Assembly (NCBI RefSeq): GCF_027922265.1 | Contig: NZ_BSFI01000020.1 | Coordinates: 1 to 64,000, forward strand | Length of the DNA: 64,000 nucleotides | Origin: Hansschlegelia plantiphila | GTDB taxonomy: Bacteria > Pseudomonadota > Alphaproteobacteria > Rhizobiales > Methylopilaceae | Direction: 5' to 3' | Part shown: positions 39,331 to 47,906 of the stretch, one piece after another | How the letters are laid out: every line of letters starts with the position of its first letter | Numbering within the stretch: position 1 is the first letter of the stretch | Program-made: the position numbers and the translations under genes | The notes under the pieces: generated by a model | Databases searched by the model: none | The model's input: the letters and a program-made list of their open reading frames with translations, nothing else | Told to the model about the DNA's origin: nothing

Positions 39331-40425
39331 ATGCGCTGGTCGCCGCAGCAGGACGCGGCGCTTGCAGCCGTCTCCGACTGGCTGAAGCAGCCGCGGGCCC
39401 AAATCTTCCGCCTGTTCGGCTACGCCGGAACGGGCAAGACGACGCTCGCCCGCCATCTCGCGGAAGACCTCGACGGCGACGTGGCGTTCGGCGCCTACAC
39501 CGGCAAGGCCGCGCTCGTGATGCGCGGCAAGGGCTGCACCGATGCGACCACTATCCACGCGATGATCTATCGGCCGCGTGGCGGCGGCGACGAAGACGGT
39601 CCCTCCTTTGCGATCCACCGCGACGGCTCGGCTTCGAAGGCCGATCTGATCGTCATCGACGAATGCTCGATGGTGGATGAGGAGCTCGGTCGCGACCTGC
39701 TGTCATTCGGCAAGAAGGTGCTGGTGCTGGGCGATCCCGCGCAGCTGCCGCCGGTGAAGGGCGGCGGCTTCTTCACCGACGCCGAGCCGGACGCGATGCT
39801 GACCGAAGTTCACCGCCAGGCGGTCGACGATCCGATCATCCGCATGTCGCTCGCAGTCCGCGAGGGTCGGGAGCTCGACCAGGGCGCCTATGGCGAGAGC
39901 CGGGTGATCACCAAGCGCGAGATCGTCGCCGCCGACGTGACCGGGGCGGACCAGGTGCTGGTCGGCACGAACCGAACGCGGCGGCTCTACAACAGGCGGC
40001 TGCGCGAGCTCAAGGGCCTGATCGACCCGATGCCGGCCGTCGGCGACAAGCTGGTGTGCCTGCGCAACGACAAGGCCAAGGGCCTGTTCAACGGCGGCAC
40101 CTGGACCGTGCAGCGGCTGAAGACCGCGGACGCCACACGCGTGAAGATGGATGTCCTGCCGGAGGACGAAAGCGCCCGCCGCTCGGTCTCGATCAGCGTT
40201 CTGAAGGCCTTCTTCGAGGGCGATCCGGAGCAGATTCCCTTCGCGCAGCGCAGGCGATCCGACGAATTCGACTACGGCTACGCGCTCACCGTCCACAAGG
40301 CCCAGGGATCGCAGTGGGACGACGTGGTTCTGTTCGACGAAAGCTACGCTTTCCGCGAGCACCGCGCGCGCTGGCTCTACACCGGGCTCACCCGGGCCGC
40401 CAAACGCGTCACGGTCGTGCGCTAG
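39331..40425 (+). CDS. RecD/Dda-like superfamily 1 DNA helicase
   Basis: 364-aa SF1B-type ATPase. The Walker A motif is FRLFGYAGTGKTTLARHLAE, motif II is VIDECSMVDEE, motif III is VLGDPAQLPPV, and motifs V-VI are YALTVHKAQGSQWDDVVLF and WLYTGLTRAAKRV. It has the short form of phage T4 Dda and RecD2 cores without nuclease domains. It probably acts as a 5'-3' helicase in repair or replication. It stands alone. Confidence 0.93.
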   Translation: MRWSPQQDAALAAVSDWLKQPRAQIFRLFGYAGTGKTTLARHLAEDLDGDVAFGAYTGKAALVMRGKGCTDATTIHAMIYRPRGGGDEDGPSFAIHRDGSASKADLIVIDECSMVDEELGRDLLSFGKKVLVLGDPAQLPPVKGGGFFTDAEPDAMLTEVHRQAVDDPIIRMSLAVREGRELDQGAYGESRVITKREIVAADVTGADQVLVGTNRTRRLYNRRLRELKGLIDPMPAVGDKLVCLRNDKAKGLFNGGTWTVQRLKTADATRVKMDVLPEDESARRSVSISVLKAFFEGDPEQIPFAQRRRSDEFDYGYALTVHKAQGSQWDDVVLFDESYAFREHRARWLYTGLTRAAKRVTVVR

Positions 40426-40444
40426 GGTCGTCACGCGACGCAGC

Positions 40445-40795
40445 TCAAGGAAAGCACTTCACGTCGGCCTCGGCCTGCGCGCGGCGCAGGTTCGCCACCT
40501 TGTCCCTGAGCTCGGGGCTCGAGCGGAACAATTCGGACGACTGGCCCGCGACCTTGTTCATCCGCAGCACCGTCTCTGCCTCTTCATAGTCAGCGTAGGG
40601 CAGGATGGCGGCGATGGTGTCGATCGAGCAGGAGCAGCGCTCCAGCGCCTCGCGCGTCTGCCCGTTGGCGGCCATGCAGCCGAACACATAGTCCGACTTA
40701 TCGACCGTCGAGTAATCGTCGGCGACGTCGGCCGCCGACGCGCCTGCGGCCGTCAGCAGTATCGCGAGGGAGACGAGCGTCAGCCTTCCCATCAC
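40445..40795 (-). CDS. small exported Cys-rich protein in the methylotrophy region
   Basis: 116-aa protein with signal peptide (LTLVSLAILLTAAGASA). The mature part has DYVFGCMAANGQTREALERC followed closely by SCSIDTIAAILPYADYEEAE and a final Cys (VKCFP). The spaced cysteines suggest disulfides. Not a cytochrome (no CXXCH). It overlaps the upstream 228-aa gene by four bases, so the two are translationally coupled. Conserved in methylotrophs as I recall; role unknown. Confidence 0.75.
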   Translation of the reverse strand: MMGRLTLVSLAILLTAAGASAADVADDYSTVDKSDYVFGCMAANGQTREALERCSCSIDTIAAILPYADYEEAETVLRMNKVAGQSSELFRSSPELRDKVANLRRAQAEADVKCFP

Positions 40796-41478
40796 GGCTT
40801 GGATGCTCCGAGGGTCCCCGGCGAGTCTTTCAGCGTCAGCTCCTCGACCAACAGCTCCCCGCCGTCCTTCTTCGGAGTGACGGACTTCAGCGCGTAAAGG
40901 CCGCCCGGAACATCGTCAGCGAAAGTCAGCTCGTAGGTGCGATCCGCAAAATCCTTCAGCTGCGCGCGATGCTGGTCGCCGGCGAACGGCGACAGCTTGA
41001 TCTTCCAGCCATCGACGGTGCGGCCGTCGTAGTCGAGCTTCACCGGCTCGGCCGAGCGGTCGTTCCGCATGGCGTCCATGATCCGGTTGCGGATGTAATA
41101 GGGACTGCCTCCAAGCACCTTCTGCATCTCCCTCACGTCCTGCTCGAGCACGGCGATCACGACCGGATTGCCGCTGCGCGCCATGTTCGCCATCGAGATC
41201 GCACGGGCGCCGGTGAACATGTCGATCGTGACGGTCTTCTCCGCCCCGGTCGGGCCGACATTGATCGTCACGTCGTCCTCGAACGACGGCTGCAGATCCT
41301 TCTCATCGGTCTTCCGCACAAAGCGATACGAGATCGTCGACCCGTCCGCGGCCTTCGAGAGATAAGGCGCCTCGAAGATCAGATCGACCGCCGTCGGCGC
41401 CGCGCTCGCTGGAGACAGCGTCAGAGCGAGGCAAGCCGCGACGGCGGCTCCGCGCAAGCGGAGATGGATTTGGGACAT
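40792..41478 (-). CDS. exported conserved protein in the methylotrophy region
   Basis: 228-aa exported protein: signal peptide (AAVAACLALTLSPASA), then a beta-rich body with STISYRFVRKTDEKDLQPSF, TVTIDMFTGARAISMANMA, GSPYYIRNRIMDAMRND and DRTYELTFADDVPGGLYAL. No cofactor motif. Predicted periplasmic. First gene of a two-gene unit with the Cys-rich protein. An AT-rich ATAATAAC motif lies about 85 bases upstream. The function cannot be assigned from sequence. Confidence 0.75.
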   Translation of the reverse strand: MSQIHLRLRGAAVAACLALTLSPASAAPTAVDLIFEAPYLSKAADGSTISYRFVRKTDEKDLQPSFEDDVTINVGPTGAEKTVTIDMFTGARAISMANMARSGNPVVIAVLEQDVREMQKVLGGSPYYIRNRIMDAMRNDRSAEPVKLDYDGRTVDGWKIKLSPFAGDQHRAQLKDFADRTYELTFADDVPGGLYALKSVTPKKDGGELLVEELTLKDSPGTLGASKP

Positions 41479-41616
41479 GACGAACGCCTTCCTCGACGAA
41501 GCGGGGCTCTTGCTCTCCTGGCCGGGCTTGCGACGGCGGGAAGACGACCCCTTCTCAGATTGTTATTATGCATCCAACGAGTATGCGTCGCCAAGATGGC
41601 CGCGCGCGCGCGGCGC

Positions 41617-42300
41617 TCACCTTGGCGCGAACATGAAGCCCCTGCCGCGGACGGTGACGATCAGCCGGCCTCCATCCGCGAGCGCCTCCCCGAGCTTGTG
41701 CCGGAGATAACCGATATAGACGTCGACGACGTTGAGCGACGCCCCACCATGGCCCGCCCATAGCGCGGCGAAGATTTCCGCGCGGCTGAGCGGCTCGCCG
41801 GCGTGGCGCATCAGAAGCGCCAGCAGGTCGACCTCCCGCTCGGTCAGGCGGGTCGATCCGTCGACGGTCGAGACCGTGCGGGTCTCGAGGTCGAGGTCGA
41901 GCGGCGATACGACGAGGTGGCGCTGATCGACTTCGCTGTTCTCCCGCCGCAGTTCTTGAACGCGGACGCGCGCGAGCAACTCCTCGAAGTCGAACGGCTT
42001 GACGAGATAGTCGTCGGCGCCGGCGAGCAGGCCTTCCGTGCGGTCGGTCACGCTCGACTTGGCCGAAAGCATGATGATCGGCGCGGTCTGGCCGGCGGCC
42101 CTGAGCGCTTTGCAGACGTCGATCCCCGAGCGGCCGGGCAGCATGACGTCGAGGATGATCGCGCGGAGCGGCTTGCCCGTCGCGGCGACCAGCGCGGAAT
42201 CGCCGTCGCCCACCAGCTCGACCTCGTAGCTCTCCGCCGCGAACCCCCTGCGCAGCACCGAACCGATGTCGGCGTCGTCTTCCACGATGAGGATCGTCAT
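41617..42300 (-). CDS. OmpR/PhoB-type response regulator
   Basis: 227-aa two-component regulator. The receiver domain opens MTILIVEDDADIGSVLRRGF, with the phosphoacceptor Asp51 in AIILDVMLPGRSG and the conserved Lys in DYLVKPFDFEELL. The C-terminal winged helix contains STRLTEREVDLLALLMRHAG and VDVYIGYLRHKLGE. The ATG overlaps the stop of the downstream-coded kinase partner. Its position between methylotrophy-associated genes suggests control of C1 genes, similar in layout to MxbM, but orthology is not established. Confidence 0.95.
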   Translation of the reverse strand: MTILIVEDDADIGSVLRRGFAAESYEVELVGDGDSALVAATGKPLRAIILDVMLPGRSGIDVCKALRAAGQTAPIIMLSAKSSVTDRTEGLLAGADDYLVKPFDFEELLARVRVQELRRENSEVDQRHLVVSPLDLDLETRTVSTVDGSTRLTEREVDLLALLMRHAGEPLSRAEIFAALWAGHGGASLNVVDVYIGYLRHKLGEALADGGRLIVTVRGRGFMFAPR

Positions 42301-43928
42301 CAACCAGCTCCGATGGCGAGGCGCGGCGACGGCGCCGGCAGTCTTATGGTCACGGTGGTCCCCGAGCGACGTCCGGGCGCCGCCGTGCGGCTTTCGATGT
42401 CGATCACGCCGCCGTGGCGCTCGACGATCCAGCGGGCCAGGGCGAGGCCGATGCCGAAGCCGCCCTCCCCCTCCTTCCGGACCCCGCCGCGGTAGAATCG
42501 CTCGAACACCCGTGGCAGGTCGACTTCGGCGATGCCGTCGCCGTCGTCGGCGACCGTGATGGCGCAATGTCCGTCGGGCTCGGCCCAGACCCCGAAGCGG
42601 ATGGCGCCGCCCGCAGGCGAGTGCCGCAGCGCGTTCGCGACGAGCCCTTCGATCACCTGCCGCAGCCAGTCGGAGTCCGCCTCGGCGACAATATCGGGGT
42701 CAGCCGACTCCACGGACAAAGAGACCTGGCGCGCCTGCGCGGCGCTGGCCGCGCCTTCGCGCACGGTTTCGACGATCTGGGCGAGCGACACCGGCGCGAA
42801 GTTCAGCTCGAGCTGGCCGCTTTCGGAGCGCGCCACCCGCAGCAGATCCTCGACCCGGCGATGCAGCGCGCGGGCGCGGACGCGGATGGTGGCGAGGGCC
42901 GATTTCAGATCCTCCATCCCGGGCCTCCCGCGCAGCGTCACGTCGACCTCACCGAGGATGACCGTGAGCGGCGTCCGCAGCTCATGGCTGACGTCCGTGA
43001 AGAACCGGCGGCGCGCGCGGTCGGTGTCCGAGAGACGCTCGTTGGCGTTGCGGAGCTCGGCGGTGCGCGCGTCGACGATCTCCTGCAGCCGCAGCTGGGC
43101 CGCGAGCAGCCGCGATTCCCGGCGGGATAGCGACAGCGCCATCCGGTTGAACCGGGTCATCAGCAGGCTGAGCTCGTCGTGGCCCTTCACCGCGAGGCGG
43201 ATGTCGGTGCGGCCGCGCGCGATGTCCGCGGCGGCTCCGGCGACCTGCGAGACCTGTGAGAGAATCGGGCTCGCGATCGCCCTGTAGAGCAGCAGCGCGA
43301 TCAACGCCGCGACTGCAACCGCAATCACGGAAAAGGGCGTAAGCCGCTCACGCAGCGCAGCCATCGCCGCTTCGGCCTCACGCGCGGCGGTGCGCTCCTC
43401 CTCGATCGCCTGACCGAGCGCGGGACTGAAGCCGCTTGCGAACATGTCGAGCGCGACCTTGACCCGTTCGGCGCCGTCGGCCTGTCCGGCCCGGGCGTCC
43501 TTGATCGATTGCATGGTCTGACGGTCGAGAAACTCGAAGCGGGCCCGCATGAAGGCGAAGACACGACTGCGCGCGGCGATCAGGGTCGCGCTCTGCTCGT
43601 CGGTGCGACGCGCCACCTCCTTGGAGACTTCGTCGTTCAGCCTCTCGAAGCTCTCCTGGACCCTCTTGCGCGGCAGCGACAGCCGGTCGGACTGCAGCTC
43701 ACGCGTTTCGGTGGTCTGAAGCGCGACCAGCGCATAGTCGCCGACGCGGCTCGATATGCTCGAAAGCAGTTCGAGTCTGCGCTGCGCCGAAGACAGTTCG
43801 CTGACATGCTCCTCGGCGCGCGAGAACGTCCACGCCACGGCGAGCGCAGCGGCGGCGGTCGTAAGCACGACGGCAGCGACCAGGATCGCGAGCCGCAGCC
43901 TCAGGGAACGAAGCGGACGACGGCGCAT
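42300..43928 (-). CDS. membrane sensor histidine kinase
   Basis: 542-aa sensor. Two transmembrane helices (about 10-35 and 180-205) bracket a helical periplasmic domain of about 145 residues. HAMP domain about 210-260, then H-box FFTDVSHELRTPLTVILGEV, N-box VIEGLVANALRHSP, and G-boxes VADDGDGIAEVDLPRVFERF and GFGIGLALARWIVERHG. The start ATG 43928 has GGAGG eight bases upstream; a GTG at 43964 is in frame but less likely. Cotranscribed with the response regulator. The ligand is unknown. Confidence 0.93.
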   Translation of the reverse strand: MRRRPLRSLRLRLAILVAAVVLTTAAAALAVAWTFSRAEEHVSELSSAQRRLELLSSISSRVGDYALVALQTTETRELQSDRLSLPRKRVQESFERLNDEVSKEVARRTDEQSATLIAARSRVFAFMRARFEFLDRQTMQSIKDARAGQADGAERVKVALDMFASGFSPALGQAIEEERTAAREAEAAMAALRERLTPFSVIAVAVAALIALLLYRAIASPILSQVSQVAGAAADIARGRTDIRLAVKGHDELSLLMTRFNRMALSLSRRESRLLAAQLRLQEIVDARTAELRNANERLSDTDRARRRFFTDVSHELRTPLTVILGEVDVTLRGRPGMEDLKSALATIRVRARALHRRVEDLLRVARSESGQLELNFAPVSLAQIVETVREGAASAAQARQVSLSVESADPDIVAEADSDWLRQVIEGLVANALRHSPAGGAIRFGVWAEPDGHCAITVADDGDGIAEVDLPRVFERFYRGGVRKEGEGGFGIGLALARWIVERHGGVIDIESRTAAPGRRSGTTVTIRLPAPSPRLAIGAG

Positions 43929-44028
43929 CTGGCGCACCTCCGGACTGCCAGAGAGGCCGGACACGACCCCACAGACTGGGCCATCGAGCGGCGCGCGGAG
44001 CCGGGCCCGCCGGCCCCGCGTGCATCGG

Positions 44029-44277
44029 TCACTTCTTCAGCGCCTTTTTCGCGTCGGCGACGGCGTCGAGGCATTCGTCGTATTCTTTCTCGCCTTTCTC
44101 GCGCTGCGCCACGCGCAGCGCAGTCTTCAGCGCGTCGACGATCGCCGGCGGGTGTTGCGCCGCCATCTCGGTCTTGATCATGGCGATGCCGGCGTCACAG
44201 TCCTTGGAGTCGTCGGCGCGCGCGGCGCCGATTCCGACCGCCAGCACCGCAGCGGCGAACAGAAGCGATCTCGTCAT
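44029..44277 (-). CDS. small exported helical protein
   Basis: 82-aa protein from ATG 44277 with a signal peptide (LLFAAAVLAVGIGAARA). A short helical body has two cysteines (DCDAGIAMIKTEMAAQHPPA and DECLDAVADAKKALKK), likely disulfide-linked. 11 bases downstream of the cupredoxin-like gene and probably cotranscribed with it. No family recognised; role unknown. Confidence 0.7.
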   Translation of the reverse strand: MTRSLLFAAAVLAVGIGAARADDSKDCDAGIAMIKTEMAAQHPPAIVDALKTALRVAQREKGEKEYDECLDAVADAKKALKK

Positions 44278-44288
44278 CGCCGTCGGCC

Positions 44289-44732
44289 TCACTTCGCCAC
44301 GATCTTGCCGGCCATGCCCTTGGACTCCAGCCCGTCGATCCACCATTTGAACTCGCCCGGCCGGATCACCACGAACTCGATCCGGATGGCGCCCTTGTCG
44401 TCCCACTCGAGATGATGCGGCGATCCGGGACCGTGAATCTCGAGATGGTCGATCACGATCTGGTTGATCCAGATGTTGCGAAAGAATTCGGGGGAAAAGA
44501 ATTTGTATTCCTTGCCGCCGTTCGAGACGATATCGAGCTGGTAGGCCTTCCCGGCCTCGAGTTCATAGTCTTTCTGGCTGACGGCGTAATCGTTCCCGTT
44601 GTCCTCGCCCAGCACGAGATCAGGAAGCGTGGTGCGGCCCTTCGCGAGGTCGACGGCGGAGGCCGGAGTCAAAGCTGTGACCGCCAGCAGCGCAAGCGCA
44701 GATCCCAGCGTGGCGACGTGTCTCATGAGCAT
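44289..44732 (-). CDS. cupredoxin-like exported protein lacking a copper cysteine
   Basis: 147-aa protein from ATG 44732 (GGGAGA six bases upstream). Signal peptide (ATLGSALALLAVTALTPASA). The mature sequence contains KDYELEAGKAYQLDIVSNGG, FFSPEFFRNIWINQIVIDHL, RIEFVVIRPGEFKWWIDGLE and SKGMAGKIVAK, a Greek-key pattern like cupredoxins. The usual copper Cys before the final loop is absent and there is no Cys in the mature protein, so classical type 1 copper binding is unlikely. Coupled with the 82-aa exported protein; periplasmic role near fae unknown. Confidence 0.72.
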   Translation of the reverse strand: MLMRHVATLGSALALLAVTALTPASAVDLAKGRTTLPDLVLGEDNGNDYAVSQKDYELEAGKAYQLDIVSNGGKEYKFFSPEFFRNIWINQIVIDHLEIHGPGSPHHLEWDDKGAIRIEFVVIRPGEFKWWIDGLESKGMAGKIVAK

Positions 44733-45108
44733 CGATCGTCTCCCGTTGCGAGGCCCTGTCGCGGGCCTTCTCGTGTTTCGCTCAAGCCACCGGACATGAG
44801 GATTAAGTCCCGTGTCGAACGGGGCTTTCGCCCGGCTTCGGCCCGTCGGTCCGGTTGTCGTGAGGATTGCAGAGAATCGCAAGCGACGTGGTCGAGGCCG
44901 AACCGCGGCCGCCTGCGCCATGAACCGACCCCAACGCCGTCCGACGCGTCGGCGCGCCGTTCCGGTTTTCAGCGTTCGGCGCCCTGATGATGCGTTTTGA
45001 CCCCCCGTTGTCGCGGGAAGACTAGTTCCGAGGAACGATTCCGTCTATATTAAGGACTATTATTCTTCTCTTATAATTTATAACTTAGGGAGCAGCTCGG
45101 GAGATCGT
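44733..45108. other. intergenic region with AT-rich tract
   Basis: 376 bases with no gene. A striking AT-rich stretch (about 45043-45089) includes GGACTATTATTCTTCTC and TTATAATTTATAAC and is unlike the GC-rich surroundings. It could be promoter sequence for the cupredoxin-like gene about 300 bases away or a protein-binding site. GTTCC-GA-GGAAC (near 45025-45036) is a short palindrome. Confidence 0.45.
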
Positions 45109-45324
45109 TTATTCAGCGTTCCGGCTAACGCGGACTTGACCGTCCAGACGACATTTCCAACGCGAGACCTGCCACTCCGGGTGTTCCTCGGTCCATTCCA
45201 CCAAAGCAGGGATGGCCCCCATCATGCAGAGTCGTGAATTGGCTTCTGCGACATTCATGAGAACGCGCTCCTCGTGGCAGGAGGCGGGGGACGCGGCGAG
45301 ACACACCAGCAGAACAAGGTCCAT
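45109..45324 (-). CDS. small conserved Cys-containing protein
   Basis: 71-aa protein from ATG 45324 with an ideal GAGGAG ribosome-binding site six bases upstream. MDLVLLVCLAASPASCHEER forms a short hydrophobic N-terminus. SRLCMMGAIPALVEWTEEHP and WQVSRWKCRLDG follow. Four cysteines in all. This type of short protein is frequent in methylotrophic Rhizobiales as I recall. The function is unknown. A 7-bp inverted repeat lies about 90 bases upstream. Confidence 0.7.
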   Translation of the reverse strand: MDLVLLVCLAASPASCHEERVLMNVAEANSRLCMMGAIPALVEWTEEHPEWQVSRWKCRLDGQVRVSRNAE

Positions 45325-45708
45325 GTCCGGCTCCTCAGCGGGAGGCGGCGCGGACAGCGCCGCTCGGCCGCCCGCATGCACGACGCGAGTCGGCAGGGAA
45401 GATGATACGCTTATTATTGTGCGGCGCAATAATGCCATGCTGCGATGCATCCCTCCACTGCCAGCGCCCCGATGGTCGCTCCCGTCCCAAGCGGCTGTGG
45501 ACGTGCAGTGCGACCGATTTCGCAAACGGGCACTTGCCGTCGAAGGGCGGTCCCGACTAGGGTGCGCGCCGCATGTCCTTATTTGACGCTATCCGGCCAA
45601 CCGGTTCGGCCCAACCGAACGCAGTCGCAAAGATAGCCTGGGGCATCGGTCGGTCGGCCCGTTGAGGCGCCGCCGGCTACACCATGGCTTAATGCTGGGA
45701 GGATGCTT
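45325..45708. promoter_or_regulatory. divergent control region of the small gene and fae
   Basis: 384 bases between divergent genes. ATTATTG (45413-45419) and CAATAAT (45427-45433) form a perfect inverted repeat with a 7-base spacer, an operator-like element containing the AATAATAAG motif on the minus strand. The rest is GC-rich with no further clear element. The fae ribosome-binding site is GGGAGG, six bases before ATG 45709. Confidence 0.5.
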
Positions 45709-46221
45709 ATGGCGAAGATTACGAAGACGCTTATCGGCGAGTCGCTGGTCGGCGACGGCAACGAGGTCGCTCACATCGACCTGATCATCGGGCCGCGCGG
45801 CTCGACCGCCGAGTCCGCGTTCGTGAACGCTCTGACGAACAACAAGGACGGCTTCACGTCGCTTCTCGCGGTCGTGACCCCCAACCTGCTCGCCAAGCCG
45901 AACACGATCCTGTTCAACAAGGTCACCATCAAGGACGCCCGTCAGGCCGTCCAGATGTTCGGCCCGGCGCAGTACGGCGTCGCCAAGGCTGTCGTCGACT
46001 GCGTAGCCGACGGCACGATCCCCGAAGACGAGGCCGACGACCTGTTCGTTTCGGTCGGCGTGTTCATCCACTGGGAAGCGGCGGACGACGCCAAGATCCA
46101 GCAGTACAACTACGAAGCCACGAAGGAAGCCCTCAAGCGCGCCGTCGCCGGTGAGCCCAAGGCCAAGGACGTCGTCGCTCAGTCGGCGACCGCCAAGCAC
46201 CCCTTCGCTTCGAACGCATAG
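45709..46221 (+). CDS. fae: formaldehyde-activating enzyme
   Basis: Cytoplasmic enzyme condensing formaldehyde with tetrahydromethanopterin to methylene-H4MPT, the entry to the archaeal-type C1 pathway. The 170-aa length is that of the methylotroph enzyme. Signature runs: [20 protein letters not shown], with the catalytic His in AHIDL, then [40 protein letters not shown] and [20 protein letters not shown]. Start ATG 45709 ([10 protein letters not shown]) with GGGAGG upstream; an ATG six bases earlier is inferior. A terminator lies about 100 bases after the stop. Confidence 0.98.
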   Translation: MAKITKTLIGESLVGDGNEVAHIDLIIGPRGSTAESAFVNALTNNKDGFTSLLAVVTPNLLAKPNTILFNKVTIKDARQAVQMFGPAQYGVAKAVVDCVADGTIPEDEADDLFVSVGVFIHWEAADDAKIQQYNYEATKEALKRAVAGEPKAKDVVAQSATAKHPFASNA

Positions 46222-46320
46222 AGCGGAAACCACCCTGGACAGACTCCGCCTGCAGCAAAGCCTCCAGGCCTGCTCCAGCGGTTGGCCGCACTTCTCTTCG
46301 GAAAGTAAGACGGTCGGTTA

Positions 46321-46356
46321 CGGCTCGAAGCGCAAGCTTCGGGCCGTTTCCTTTTG
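46321..46356 (+). terminator. rho-independent terminator after fae
   Basis: An 11-bp stem with one G-T pair, CGGCTCGAAGC/GCTTCGGGCCG (46321-46331 with 46336-46346), GCAA loop, followed by TTTCCTTTT. Lies between convergent fae and the ABC transporter operon. Confidence 0.8.
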
Positions 46357-46403
46357 GGACGGTCGATCCCGATGGCGGGCGGCGCGCCTTCCTCCCTCTG
46401 GCG

Positions 46404-47147
46404 CTAGAGGTTCAACGGGACGACGGTAGGACCGCTTTTCAGAACAACGGCGCGGACGCGCTCGATCTCGCCTGGGATGCGCCGGCTCTCCAGCGTCAGG
46501 TCAACGGAGACGTCGCGCGCGACGACGGCTGGCGGCCCCGCAAGAACCACGACCCGATCGGCGAGCCGCACGGCCTCGCGGCTGTCGTGAGTCACGAACA
46601 GAACGGTCGTCGGCCTCGCAGCGATCAGCTCCGCCAGTAGGTCGCGCAGCCGGTCGGCGTTCGCCTCGTCGAGCGAGACGAAAGGCTCGTCCATCAGCAG
46701 CAGGTCCGGCTCGAGCGCGAAGGCCCGAGCCAGCGCCACGCGCCGCTGCATGCCGAGCGACAGCCTCTCGGGATAGACGTCTTCGGCGTCGCCTAGCCCC
46801 ATCTCCTCCAGTACGACCTTGGCGCGCCGTTCGCTGTCGCGGCTCTTGGGAAGCGGCAGCACGACGTTTTGAAGCACGGTTCGCCACGGCAGAAGGCGGG
46901 GGCTTTGGAAGACGTAGCCGATCCGCGGATCGGGGCCCCTGGAGAACGCGACGCGGCCCGCAAAGTCCCGGTCAACGCCCGCGATCATGTTGAGCAGCGT
47001 GGTCTTGCCGAGCCCGGACGGCCCGAGCAGCGCCACAAAGCCGCCATCCGCCACGTCGAGCCGGAAATCGCGGTAAAGCCGCCGCGGCGGACCGTCGCCA
47101 TCGGCCGGAAAGGTCTTCTCCGCGATCTCGATGGAAAGCCCGGTCAT
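46404..47147 (-). CDS. ABC transporter ATP-binding protein (nitrate/sulfonate/taurine type)
   Basis: 247-aa ATPase of an importer. Walker A is LLGPSGLGKTTLLNMIAGVD, the Q-loop is GYVFQSPRLLPWRTVLQNVV, the signature is LSLGMQRRVALARAFALEPD (LSLGM rather than LSGGQ), and Walker B is LLLMDEPFVSLDEA. The H-loop His is in LFVTHDSREAVRLADR. Its ATG overlaps the stop of the permease gene by four bases. Together with the permease and binding protein it forms a complete importer next to fae; the substrate is unknown. Confidence 0.94.
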   Translation of the reverse strand: MTGLSIEIAEKTFPADGDGPPRRLYRDFRLDVADGGFVALLGPSGLGKTTLLNMIAGVDRDFAGRVAFSRGPDPRIGYVFQSPRLLPWRTVLQNVVLPLPKSRDSERRAKVVLEEMGLGDAEDVYPERLSLGMQRRVALARAFALEPDLLLMDEPFVSLDEANADRLRDLLAELIAARPTTVLFVTHDSREAVRLADRVVVLAGPPAVVARDVSVDLTLESRRIPGEIERVRAVVLKSGPTVVPLNL

Positions 47148-47896
47148 CGCCGCCACCTGTTTGCGGCGTGTTCCCACGGCTGGACAATTCCGAGCTCGAT
47201 CGCTTGGACGATCACGCCGAAGGCCAGCGCGTAGGCGAGAATCGTCGCGACGTCGAACAGCTGGAACGCGGTCTGGAGTTCGAAGCCGACTCCATTCGGC
47301 CGCCCGAGCAGCTCAACCACCAGCACGATCTTCCACACCAGCGCGAGGCCGGAGCGGGCGGCTGCGGCGAAATAGGGCGCTAGCTGCGGCAGCACCACGT
47401 GCCGAAGGGTCTTCCAGCGGCCGAAGCGATAGACCGCGGCCATCTCGGCGAGGTCGCGGCTGAGTGAGGCCGCCCCCTCGCGGAGAGTCACGGCGACGTT
47501 CGGAATCTTGTTGATCGCGACGGCCGCGACGGCCGCGGATTCGATCAGCCCGAACCAGACGTAGCAGAGGATGATGATGACGAGCGCGGGCAGGTTCAGG
47601 AACAGCACGACCCAAGGGCCGATAAGGCGTTCGGCCGTCTTCGACATGCCGAGCAGCACACCGAGAGCGGATCCGAGCGTCATCGCCACGAGGAAGCTGG
47701 CGGCGACGCGGGCGAGCGTGATGGCGAGATTGCTGAACAGCGCGCCGGACTTCGCGGCCACGACGAGCGCCTGCAGCACCTGTGGCGGGGTCGGCAGCAG
47801 ACGGAAATCGCCATGAACGACGGCGGCGGCCCACCAGACGGCCACGAAACCGCCAAGCGAGATCGCCGACCAGCCGAGCCGCTCTGCAACTCTCAA
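47144..47896 (-). CDS. ABC transporter permease (nitrate/sulfonate/taurine type)
   Basis: 250-aa inner-membrane permease with about six helices. The EAA loop is EGAASLSRDLAEMAAVYRFG, followed by RWKTLRHVVLPQLAPYFAAA, typical of SsuC/TauC-like proteins. Sits between the ATPase gene (overlapping ATGA) and the binding protein (10-base gap), so the three are one operon. Confidence 0.93.
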   Translation of the reverse strand: MRVAERLGWSAISLGGFVAVWWAAAVVHGDFRLLPTPPQVLQALVVAAKSGALFSNLAITLARVAASFLVAMTLGSALGVLLGMSKTAERLIGPWVVLFLNLPALVIIILCYVWFGLIESAAVAAVAINKIPNVAVTLREGAASLSRDLAEMAAVYRFGRWKTLRHVVLPQLAPYFAAAARSGLALVWKIVLVVELLGRPNGVGFELQTAFQLFDVATILAYALAFGVIVQAIELGIVQPWEHAANRWRR

Positions 47897-47906
47897 CGGA
47901 GCCGCC

